This document shows, in pieces, positions 1 through 5,832 of a stretch of 6,218 nucleotides of DNA; positions within the stretch are counted from its first letter, which is position 1, and the number at the start of each line of letters is the position of its first letter. The stretch comes from Acidobacteriota bacterium (lineage in GTDB: Bacteria > Acidobacteriota > Thermoanaerobaculia > Multivoradales > JAHEKO01): contig JAUWSP010000179.1 in NCBI GenBank assembly GCA_030610025.1, positions 1 to 6,218 of the forward strand, given 5' to 3'. A program made the translations under genes and the position numbers. The notes below the pieces were generated by a model. The model was given only the letters and a program-made list of their open reading frames with translations, was not told the DNA's origin and did no database searches.

Positions 1-593
1 GCCATGCCCACCAGCAGCAGGAAGCTCAAGGCCAGCATCTTGACGGTCGGGTGATCTTCCACGAAGTCGCCGATCGGCTTGGCGAACAGCATCATGAAGA
101 TCACCGCCAGCACCACGGCCGTCACCATGATCGGGATCTCCTGCACCATGCCGACCGCGGTGATGACCGAGTCGAGGGAGAACACGATATCCAGCAGCAT
201 GATCTGCACCAGCACGCTGCCGAATCTGGCGGTTCCTGTGGAGACCTTGATGTCTTCCTCGCCCTCCAGCTTGTCGTGGATCTCGTGAGTGCTCTTGGCG
301 AGCAGGAACAGACCGCCCACAATGAGAATCAGATCCCTCCCCGAAACGCCGTGGCCGAACACCGTGAACATGGGTGAGGTCAGGCGAACGATCCAGGCGA
401 GCGACAGCAGCAGCAGGATGCGCATGATCATGGCCAGGGCCAGTCCGATCAGCCGACCCTTCTGACGCTGCTCCTCGGGCAGCTTGCCCGCCAGAATGGA
501 GATGAAGATGATGTTGTCGATGCCCAGAACGATCTCGAGGGCGGTCAACGTGATCAGCGCGATCCAGGCTTGGGGGTCACTCAGCCATTCCAT
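1..593 (-). CDS. TerC-family integral membrane protein, 3' end outside window
   Basis: The visible 197 codons encode a very hydrophobic protein of the TerC family, whose studied members (Alx, MntX-like and tellurite-resistance-associated proteins) are linked to Mn2+ export or metal homeostasis at the cytoplasmic membrane. The family hallmarks are present: an acidic first helix with E20 and GIDN at 24-27, and a second repeat with DIVFSLDSV at 135-143. Hydrophobic helices lie near 10-35, 48-70, 87-100, 128-150 and 153-171, and another begins near 185. The opening residues (MEWLSDPQAW) and the stretch HPTVKMLALSFLLL near 181-194 recall the short YgdQ/YoaE-type TerC proteins of about 240 residues, so roughly 40-60 residues are probably missing. 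The ATG at 593 is supported by a strong AAGGAG seven bases upstream. It overlaps the acetyltransferase by 13 bp, which leaves no room for a yybP-ykoY manganese riboswitch directly in front of it. The transported ion is not determined by the sequence. Confidence 0.93.
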   Translation of the reverse strand, partial: MEWLSDPQAWIALITLTALEIVLGIDNIIFISILAGKLPEEQRQKGRLIGLALAMIMRILLLLSLAWIVRLTSPMFTVFGHGVSGRDLILIVGGLFLLAKSTHEIHDKLEGEEDIKVSTGTARFGSVLVQIMLLDIVFSLDSVITAVGMVQEIPIMVTAVVLAVIFMMLFAKPIGDFVEDHPTVKMLALSFLLLVGM

Positions 594-1132
594 TCTTCGT
601 CTCCTTCCAACTCGTCCGCCAGCAAGGCGTAGAGGTAAAGGTCCATCAGCTGGCCATTCTTGGTAGCTCCGTTCCTGAGGCGTCCCTCCAGGGTGAAGCC
701 GGCCTTTTCCAGGACTCGACAAGACCCCGGATTGATCTCGTAGACATGAGCTTGGATGCGAGCGAAATCCAACTTTCGGAAAGCCCATCGGGTGAAGACC
801 TGGAGAGCGAGGGTCGCAATGCCCCGCCGCCAGAAGGGTTCTCCGAGCCAATAGCCCACCTCGCCGGTGCGTCGAAAGACGTCGTCGCGCAGTAGCAGTC
901 CGATACCGCCGATCAGCTCATCAGGGGTGGCGATGGCGAAGCTGACTTCCGGATCTTGCTCCTGGGCCGCCCGCAGCCACTCGTGGGCCGCTTCCTCGGT
1001 GTAGGGGTGAGGAAAGTGGTCCAGGAGCTGTCGCGCGATGGCCTCGTTGTTGGCGTACTTCATGAGCGCTGCTACGTCGCCCGACTCGTAACTCCGGATC
1101 ACGTAGTCACCGTTTCCGATGGGCAATCTCAT
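581..1132 (-). CDS. GNAT-family N-acetyltransferase, RimJ/RimL-like
   Basis: This 183-residue cytoplasmic protein is of the size and shape of RimJ/RimL-type (Acetyltransf_3) acetyltransferases, which move acetyl from acetyl-CoA to a protein N-terminus, amine or small molecule. The beta4/alpha3 acetyl-CoA signature is EVGYWLGEPFWRRGIAT at about 91-107, with WRRGIA as the pyrophosphate-binding loop. The second signature, NPGSCRVLEKAGF at about 135-146, is the usual N-x-x-S-x-x-x-x-E/L-K-x-G-F motif. The frame stays open upstream to 1345, but those 71 extra residues are Arg/Pro-rich shadow of the dehydrogenase gene. The family domain begins at MRLPIGNGDY, so I chose the ATG at 1132. That start shares ATGA with the dehydrogenase stop, and an AGGAG lies 13 bases upstream, rather far, so translational coupling is likely. 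The tail LADELEGDEEWNG is acidic and carries the TerC ribosome binding site. The substrate cannot be told from the sequence. Confidence 0.92.
   Translation of the reverse strand: MRLPIGNGDYVIRSYESGDVAALMKYANNEAIARQLLDHFPHPYTEEAAHEWLRAAQEQDPEVSFAIATPDELIGGIGLLLRDDVFRRTGEVGYWLGEPFWRRGIATLALQVFTRWAFRKLDFARIQAHVYEINPGSCRVLEKAGFTLEGRLRNGATKNGQLMDLYLYALLADELEGDEEWNG
601..606 (-). promoter_or_regulatory. Shine-Dalgarno of the TerC gene, inside the acetyltransferase ORF
   Basis: The minus strand reads AAGGAG at 606..601, followed by a seven-base spacer and then the ATG at 593. This near-perfect ribosome binding site decides the TerC start. It lies within codons for the acidic C-terminal tail of the upstream acetyltransferase, so ribosomes finishing that gene pass directly over it. 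Confidence 0.8.
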
Positions 1133-2193
1133 GGGGTTGCGCGGGCTCCTTGCTCCGATTGGGTGTCGAGGACGGCGGCGCCCTCGATCTCGCCGAATCG
1201 CAGCCGCCTGAGTGCTTCGTTGGCCTGGGTCAGTGGGAGCACCTCGATCTGGGATGTCACGGGCACATGGGGGGCGAGTTCGAGAAATTCCTCCCCGTCC
1301 TTCCGGGTCAGGTTGGCGACGGAGCGTACCACTCGCTCGCCCCACAACAGATCGTAGGAGAAGGCCGGAATCTCACTCATGTGAATGCCGGCGCAGACCA
1401 CGATGCCTGCTTTGCGGACGGCGCGAAGGGACAGGGGCAGCAAGGCGCCGACCGGGGCGAAGAGAATGGCCGCATCGAGCTCTTCGGGAGGCAGGGCATC
1501 GGAATCTCCCGCCCATACAGCACCCAATCTCGTGGCAAACGCTTGACCTTCCCTGTCGCCCGGTCGAGTAAAGGCATAGATCTCGCTGCCCTGGTGCTGC
1601 GCGACCTGCGCGACGATGTGGGCGGCGGCGCCAAACCCGTAGAGCCCGAGTCTTCGGGCTCCCTGGGTCATTCTCAAAGACCGGAAGCCGATCAAGCCGG
1701 CGCAGAGCAGGGGAGCGGCCTCGAAATCCGAGAAGCTCTCGGGGATGGGGAAGCAGTACCGAGCGTCGGCAAGCGTGTACTCGGCGTAACCGCCGGCGAT
1801 CTGGTATCCGGTGAATCGGGCTCGACTGCAGAGGTTCTCTCGACCGCCGGCACAATATTCGCAGTCGCCGCAGGTCCAACCCAGCCAGGGGATACCGATC
1901 CTTTGTCCGATCGCCAAGTTGTCGACCTCGGGACCGAGCTCCACAATCGCACCGACGATCTCGTGACCCAGGACGAGAGGTAGCTCGGGCTCGCGGAGCT
2001 CTCCATCTACGATATGCAGGTCGGTACGGCAGACTCCGCAGGCCGCCACCCGAACGAGGACCTGCCCGGGGCCACATCGTGGCATCTCCAGATCCATCAG
2101 GCGGAGCGGGTCTCCGACTCGCTCGAAGACCATGGCCTTCATGGCTTGCGGCACGGGTCGACCGCCGCTTTCTGTGACGGTGTCGCTCATCAC
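1129..2193 (-). CDS. zinc-dependent alcohol dehydrogenase, MDR superfamily
   Basis: This 354-residue protein is a medium-chain, zinc-binding alcohol dehydrogenase that should interconvert alcohols and aldehydes or ketones using a nicotinamide cofactor. The GroES-like catalytic domain covers about 18-165. Catalytic-zinc ligands are C55 (GVCRTDLH), H77 with E78 (GHE) and C164 (LLCAG). The structural-zinc cysteines are C108, C111, C114 and C122 (TCGDCEYC...LC). The Rossmann domain follows with GFGAAA at 186-191. The end of the second strand reads YAFTR (206-210), without the Asp typical of NAD enzymes and with Arg210, which suggests NADP(H) preference by analogy. The pattern GIPWLGWTCGDCEYCAGGREN is typical of the subgroup often annotated zinc-binding alcohol dehydrogenase family protein (I recall TIGR02822). 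Two starts compete: GTG at 2193 or ATG at 2190. The sequence GCGAGGAGTGATG supports initiation here, coupled to the preceding stop codon. The conserved domain itself begins at Met18 (2142), but no ribosome binding site is visible there. The substrate is unknown. Confidence 0.93.
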   Translation of the reverse strand: MMSDTVTESGGRPVPQAMKAMVFERVGDPLRLMDLEMPRCGPGQVLVRVAACGVCRTDLHIVDGELREPELPLVLGHEIVGAIVELGPEVDNLAIGQRIGIPWLGWTCGDCEYCAGGRENLCSRARFTGYQIAGGYAEYTLADARYCFPIPESFSDFEAAPLLCAGLIGFRSLRMTQGARRLGLYGFGAAAHIVAQVAQHQGSEIYAFTRPGDREGQAFATRLGAVWAGDSDALPPEELDAAILFAPVGALLPLSLRAVRKAGIVVCAGIHMSEIPAFSYDLLWGERVVRSVANLTRKDGEEFLELAPHVPVTSQIEVLPLTQANEALRRLRFGEIEGAAVLDTQSEQGARATP

Positions 2194-2555
2194 TCCTCGC
2201 CTGACCCGCTGACGATGTGCTCGATGAAGTCGGCGAGCTTCAGCAACTGATTCTCGTTCATCGAGCCTACCGTGCTCCGAACGACCGCCGGAAGGACACG
2301 TCCGGCCGTTCCCAATGCCACCTTCACCCCTTGGCGCCGGATGGCCCCCACACCGGCGAGCTCGAGCGGATGGAGGAAAAAGTAGGCCAGTCCGACGTCG
2401 GTCAGCTCGACAACCAGATCGATCAGCTGCCTCGAGACCTGACGATCAGCAGGATCGTTCCGGAGCGAGGCCACGACCTCCAGGGCCCTGGAGTATTGGT
2501 CGTCGTCGATCTCGAAGGCGATCCTGCCGCCGATCCGTATGTCGCTCGAAGCCAT
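2190..2555 (-). CDS. unrecognised 121-residue protein
   Basis: I do not recognise this protein. It is 121 residues long, with no signal peptide, no cysteine and no catalytic motif that I can name. Residues 1-20 are polar and begin MASSDIRIGGRIAFEIDDD. From about 20 to 75 it looks helical, with leucines and valines spaced as in amphipathic helices (ALEVVASLRND, QLIDLVVELTDVGLAYFFLHPLEL). A glycine/valine-rich stretch (GVGAIRRQGVKVALGTAGRVLPAVV) and a final helix (NQLLKLADFIEHIV) follow. The middle hydrophobic part around 46-68 is interrupted by acidic residues and a His-Pro, so it looks like a buried or membrane-associated helix rather than a clear transmembrane segment. The gene is real by context: it sits 12 bp after the amidohydrolase stop, and its own TGA overlaps the dehydrogenase start. 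The region just upstream of the ATG has no strong ribosome binding site, so translation may depend on coupling to the amidohydrolase. Function unknown. Confidence 0.72.
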   Translation of the reverse strand: MASSDIRIGGRIAFEIDDDQYSRALEVVASLRNDPADRQVSRQLIDLVVELTDVGLAYFFLHPLELAGVGAIRRQGVKVALGTAGRVLPAVVRSTVGSMNENQLLKLADFIEHIVSGSGEE

Positions 2556-2567
2556 TCTCGTGTCAGC

Positions 2568-4574
2568 TCACGGGGTCACGCCGATGGCCTGGTACATCTC
2601 GGCAGGGTGATAGATCGTGCCGTCCTTCACCGTGAGAACGACGTTGCGGATGTCCGATATGTCGGTCAGCGGGTCGCCGTCGACCAGGATGAGATCGGCC
2701 AACCTACCGACCTCGATGGTGCCCAACCGTTCGGCTCGACCTGCGATCTTCGCCGATCCCAGCGTCGCCAGACCCAAGACTTCGGCCGGCGGAATTCCCG
2801 CTTCCACATAGAGCTCCAGCTCCCGGTGCAGTCCGAAGCCGGCCAGGGTGTCGGTTCCGGCCACGATCGGAATTCCGGCTCGATGGACCTCTCCGACCAT
2901 CCTCACCATGGCTTGGAAGGATCGCTCATAGCGCTCCTCCTCGCCAGCGGGTGGCTCGAGGCCTCCGCCCATCATGCCTCGGCGCACCTGCGGTGGTAGC
3001 CGATGGATGATGGGCTTCCAGGTTGCTGGCACGATTCCAGGGCGGGTCGTGAACATGCTCTCGAAGATTGCGATGGTCGGGTCCACGACGATGGCTTTCT
3101 GACGGAGAAACTCGAAGAAGGCCAGGGTCTCGGGGGCCTCGAAGTCAAAGTCGGCGGCTCGCATCGCCACCTCGGTGAAGCGGGCTGGGGTGCGTGTGTC
3201 GATCCCTTCGTCACCCCAGAAGGTCAGGAACAGCATGTTGGCGTGCTGGATCTCGTCGAAGCCGTCCTTGATTGCCTGCTCGGCCGTCATGCCGTTGGGA
3301 ATGTGGCCGCTGACCCGCATGCCCCGATGGTGTGCCCGTTCGGCCATGTAGGGCACCAGCTCGGGCAGGACGGAGCTGTAGATCTTGATCTGGTCGAAGC
3401 CCAGGTCGCCGTATCGATCGATAGCCAGCCTGGCTTCTTCCTCGGTGTCCACCAGAATCTCGGTGGGGGCGGCGTAGGGTCCGGGGCCGTCGATGATTCC
3501 AGACAGGATGATCCGCGGACCGACTGCCGTGCCCTCTTGCCACGCCAGCCTGAGGGCAAGGACTTTGTCCATGTCGTTCGCCATGTCGCGCACCGTGGTC
3601 ACGCCGGCTGCCAGATTGAGGACCCCATCGAGATCGCCGACATGGGTGTGCATATCCCAGAGGCCTGGCATGAGGAGCTTGCCGCCGGCGTCGATAACCT
3701 CGACACCCTCCGGCAGCTCTACAGTGCCATCCTCGCCGATGGCCTGAATGGTGTTGCCGATCACCAGTACCGTTTGGCCTCTGGCGGGCTGCTCTCGAGT
3801 GGCGTCCCAAATGCGAGCGTTCTTGAAGGCTGCACCGTGCCCAGGTCGATGCACCAGCCGGCCGACCAGGCCCGCCGTCCAGTCGGTGTTGGCGGCATCG
3901 TCGATCTGCGCCATCTCGTCACCGATCGACTCCCAGCCCTCGGGTAGAAACGAGAACCAAGAGCTCGTCGCCCCGAAAAAGGAGTCGTCCTCGTCGAGCC
4001 AGAGGAACGTCGGAGAGAACCCGAGGCCGGTCAGTGATGCATGGCGGAGGTTCTTCTGCTGACCGTCAGCCGAGAATGTCTGTTCGCCGACGATCTCCAG
4101 GAGTGCATCCCCCTCGGGTAGGAGGGCGAGGCGCTGATCCGGCGAACCCAGCAGGGCCGCGGCCAGAATGCCGAGGTCCGGGCAGGCACTCTCCCGACTG
4201 AGGTACATGGCTGGATCATCGAGTCGTTTTTCTCCCCCCTCCTGGCTGTTCTTCCAGCGGGCCGAGCCCTCTTTCCAGGTGAAGCTCTCGTCGACCGGAG
4301 CCTTCAGGTAGTCGTTGCCCGTCGTCGTGATCTCTCGTGGAAGCCCGTCGTCGCCGAAGACCACGCGGGTGTCGAGATTCGGGCCTCGCCCCCGGTCATT
4401 GAACTCGAAGTGGCACTGCATCTCTCCGGGTTTCGGGGTCTCGATCTCCATGAAGCCCGCCGGATTGCCCTGGATGAGCACTACCCACCGCTCGGCCGAT
4501 GCAGGGGTCGCCGCGGTCAGCAGAAGCGCCGCACAGAGAGGTAGTAGTGAGAGCCAGGGGATGGATTTCTGCAT
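2568..4574 (-). CDS. secreted amidohydrolase (imidazolonepropionase/prolidase-like) with N-terminal accessory domain
   Basis: The 668-residue protein is a metal-dependent hydrolase of the amidohydrolase superfamily, related to the imidazolonepropionase/Xaa-Pro dipeptidase-like group (COG1228). Residues 1-27 form a Sec signal peptide: MQKS, a Leu/Ala-rich core and a TPASA cleavage site. The cysteine at 14 is not in a lipobox, so periplasmic or exported location is expected. Residues 28-240 are an extra domain containing NDRGRGP (59-65) and GNDYLKAPVDE (86-96). The catalytic region starts near 248. Its binuclear metal site looks complete: H309 and H311 (MHTH), K397 (QIKIY, the likely carboxylated lysine), H424 (SGHIPNG), H444 (QHANM) and D575 (AGTD). 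The C-terminal GRLADLILVDGDPLTDI is the typical closing strand. An in-frame Met lies 23 codons upstream, but the signal peptide and a GGAG five bases before the ATG at 4574 fix the start. The likely role is cleavage of amide bonds in imported or external peptides or cyclic amides; the substrate is unknown. Confidence 0.92.
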   Translation of the reverse strand: MQKSIPWLSLLPLCAALLLTAATPASAERWVVLIQGNPAGFMEIETPKPGEMQCHFEFNDRGRGPNLDTRVVFGDDGLPREITTTGNDYLKAPVDESFTWKEGSARWKNSQEGGEKRLDDPAMYLSRESACPDLGILAAALLGSPDQRLALLPEGDALLEIVGEQTFSADGQQKNLRHASLTGLGFSPTFLWLDEDDSFFGATSSWFSFLPEGWESIGDEMAQIDDAANTDWTAGLVGRLVHRPGHGAAFKNARIWDATREQPARGQTVLVIGNTIQAIGEDGTVELPEGVEVIDAGGKLLMPGLWDMHTHVGDLDGVLNLAAGVTTVRDMANDMDKVLALRLAWQEGTAVGPRIILSGIIDGPGPYAAPTEILVDTEEEARLAIDRYGDLGFDQIKIYSSVLPELVPYMAERAHHRGMRVSGHIPNGMTAEQAIKDGFDEIQHANMLFLTFWGDEGIDTRTPARFTEVAMRAADFDFEAPETLAFFEFLRQKAIVVDPTIAIFESMFTTRPGIVPATWKPIIHRLPPQVRRGMMGGGLEPPAGEEERYERSFQAMVRMVGEVHRAGIPIVAGTDTLAGFGLHRELELYVEAGIPPAEVLGLATLGSAKIAGRAERLGTIEVGRLADLILVDGDPLTDISDIRNVVLTVKDGTIYHPAEMYQAIGVTP

Positions 4575-4686
4575 ACAAACTCCAGGAAAGGGGAGAAGTC
4601 CGGGACCTCGAAAGAACTGCAGGGAACGATTCGACTCTAGCACGGGGTTGGACGGTCCTGAAGGGGCACTTGCCCCGACGTGGGCC
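4575..4686 (-). promoter_or_regulatory. intergenic gap between glycosyltransferase and amidohydrolase genes
   Basis: This is the only gap above about 20 bp between consecutive minus-strand genes, so it is the best place for a promoter of the five-gene run that follows. It contains a short perfect hairpin (GGGGC-loop AAGT-GCCCC, 4663..4676) just after the glycosyltransferase stop, without a following T run. A TAGAGT hexamer near 4636..4641 could serve as a -10 box, but no good -35 lies upstream. Read-through from the glycosyltransferase is equally possible. The assignment rests on gap position rather than a recognised consensus. Confidence 0.3.
4580..4583 (-). promoter_or_regulatory. Shine-Dalgarno of the amidohydrolase gene
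   Basis: GGAG at 4583..4580 on the minus strand is followed by TTTGT and the ATG at 4574. The spacing of five bases is slightly short but workable. It favours the start at the signal peptide over the in-frame Met 23 codons upstream. Confidence 0.6.
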
Positions 4687-5712
4687 CTATGCGGCGCACC
4701 AGAAATCGATCGTTTCGCGGAGATTCAGGGACTCGAGTCGTTGTCGGATGAGAGCCCTGGCTCCCCTCGAGGAGACCGCCGCCAACAGAACCCGACTACC
4801 TGACTCCTGGAGCAATCGGGGGAGCTCCTCGGGTGGATGGACGGGTCTGCTGCGGAGCGTGCCTCCGATCTTGGTGGGATCGACGTCGATGAATGCGGTC
4901 AGCGCGGCTCCCTCACGAATCAGGTGTTTGGAAAGGCGGCGGCCGGTCTGGCCGGCCCCCCAGACGATGACGCTGTCCAGGCCCTTCAGGGGTCCGTTGG
5001 CCAGATGATGGGCCTTGCATGCCAGGAAGCGTTCGACGGCGTAGCGAGGATCCGTAAAGGTGAGCCGCGCCTCGTGGTGTCGCCAGAAGTAGAGAGTCTC
5101 TGGAACCTTGTTGAACCGCTTGCCAGCCGCGGCCAGTCGGAGCCAGAGATCGTAGTCCTCGGGGAATCCGACGTCTCGATAGCCACCCGCCTCGTCCAGC
5201 ACCGACCGCCGCACCATGGCAGCCGGGTGGGGGATGGGGCTTTCTATGAAGCGCTCGCGCAGGATCTGATCGTGGGTCACCAGACTGTTGAGCCAGGTCT
5301 CGTAGATCCGGAGGCCTTCACGAAGAGTCTCGTCCGGAAAGTGGGCCACGAGGCTTGCAACTACGTCCAGGTCAGGAGTCTCGTTGAATGCCAGGAACTG
5401 CAGTTCGAGCCTTTTGGGATGAGCCTTGTCGTCGGCGTCCATCCGGGCTATCAAGTCTCCACGGCAGTCGGACAGGCCGGCGTTGAGACTTTCCACCAGC
5501 CCCGAATGAGGTCGGGTCAGCACCCGGACACGGGTGTCTTGATCGCTCCAGTGCTTCAGGATCTCGGCTGTGCCATCGGTGGAGCCATCATCCACCGCCA
5601 CGACCTCGAAGTCCTCGAGGCTCTGCTCGGCTAGGCTACCGAGGCATTCCCCGAGGAACTCTTCCCCGTTGTAGACAGGAAGAAGAACGGAAATGGAGGG
5701 TGTGGCGGGCAC
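4687..5712 (-). CDS. family-2 glycosyltransferase with C-terminal nucleotide-binding (GAGxxG) domain
   Basis: The 341-residue protein begins with a GT-A fold typical of GT2 enzymes, which transfer a sugar from a nucleotide-sugar to a surface polysaccharide, lipid or protein acceptor at the inner face of the membrane. Visible motifs are SVLLPVYNGEEFL (8-20), VAVDDGSTDGT (38-48), the metal-binding DAD with a further D (92-95), a HPAAMVRRSVLDEAGGY segment (162-178), FPEDYDLWLRL (183-192, with the ED pair usual for the catalytic base region) and FWRHHEARLT (209-218). A second module starts at about 247: VIVWGAGQTGRRL (248-260) then a strand FIDVDP, which looks like a small Rossmann-type nucleotide-binding fold of about 95 residues. 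There is no transmembrane segment. Translation starts at GTG 5712, the only sensible start before an in-frame stop upstream, though the ribosome binding site is weak. The acceptor and sugar are unknown, and no other polysaccharide genes are in the window. Confidence 0.9.
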   Translation of the reverse strand: MPATPSISVLLPVYNGEEFLGECLGSLAEQSLEDFEVVAVDDGSTDGTAEILKHWSDQDTRVRVLTRPHSGLVESLNAGLSDCRGDLIARMDADDKAHPKRLELQFLAFNETPDLDVVASLVAHFPDETLREGLRIYETWLNSLVTHDQILRERFIESPIPHPAAMVRRSVLDEAGGYRDVGFPEDYDLWLRLAAAGKRFNKVPETLYFWRHHEARLTFTDPRYAVERFLACKAHHLANGPLKGLDSVIVWGAGQTGRRLSKHLIREGAALTAFIDVDPTKIGGTLRSRPVHPPEELPRLLQESGSRVLLAAVSSRGARALIRQRLESLNLRETIDFWCAA

Positions 5713-5832
5713 GATTGAAGGGATCAGGATTCGTGGCAGGTGCCCAACAGTCTAACCTTCCGGTCGGCGAGAGTCGGATCGAACAGACTTTGGCCCATAA
5801 TGTGGGTGCCATATTCGAAGGGAGCCACTGCC
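5713..5832. promoter_or_regulatory. divergent intergenic region, probable promoters for both directions
   Basis: These 120 bp separate the minus-strand glycosyltransferase from the plus-strand thioesterase and must carry at least the plus-strand promoter. CATAAT at 5796..5801 matches five of six bases of the sigma70 -10 consensus on the plus strand and lies about 30 bp before the ATG. No clear TTGACA-like -35 stands 16-18 bp upstream of it. On the minus strand I see no convincing promoter hexamers. No operator-like palindrome stands out. Confidence 0.35.
5817..5824 (+). promoter_or_regulatory. Shine-Dalgarno of the hotdog thioesterase gene
   Basis: GAAGGGAG precedes the ATG at 5833 by eight bases. 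It is a good purine-rich ribosome binding site and favours this start over the in-frame Met at codon 11. Confidence 0.65.

Noticed and set aside
594..700. Manganese (yybP-ykoY) riboswitch in front of the TerC gene
   Set aside because: The sequence there is the acetyltransferase coding region, and no leader or aptamer-like structure is visible.
1133..1345. Upstream extension of the acetyltransferase frame by 71 codons
   Set aside because: The extension is Arg/Pro-rich shadow of the dehydrogenase 3' end, and the GNAT domain begins at the ATG at 1132.
1150..1983. 277-residue plus-strand open frame
   Set aside because: It lies wholly antisense to the dehydrogenase, which has all its zinc ligands. 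The translation shows no domain or plausible hydrophobic pattern.
2217..3947. Two long plus-strand open frames (2217..2999 and 3003..3947) in the same frame, opposite the amidohydrolase and orphan gene
   Set aside because: Their translations are low-complexity, rich in Gly, Asp, His, Val and Gln, with no family motif. They are antisense to genes with complete catalytic motifs. GC-rich codon use routinely opens such antisense frames.
4663..4676. GGGGC-loop-GCCCC hairpin after the glycosyltransferase stop, as a terminator
   Set aside because: The stem is only five to six base pairs, and no T run follows on the minus strand, so an intrinsic terminator is not supported.
4941..4965. GC-rich inverted repeats (GGCCGG copies; GTCTGG...CCAGAC)
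   Set aside because: They fall on codons of the conserved GAGQTG motif of the glycosyltransferase C-terminal domain, so the composition is explained by coding.
4837..5634. 265-residue plus-strand open frame
   Set aside because: It is antisense to the glycosyltransferase, with no recognisable motif and no ribosome binding site.
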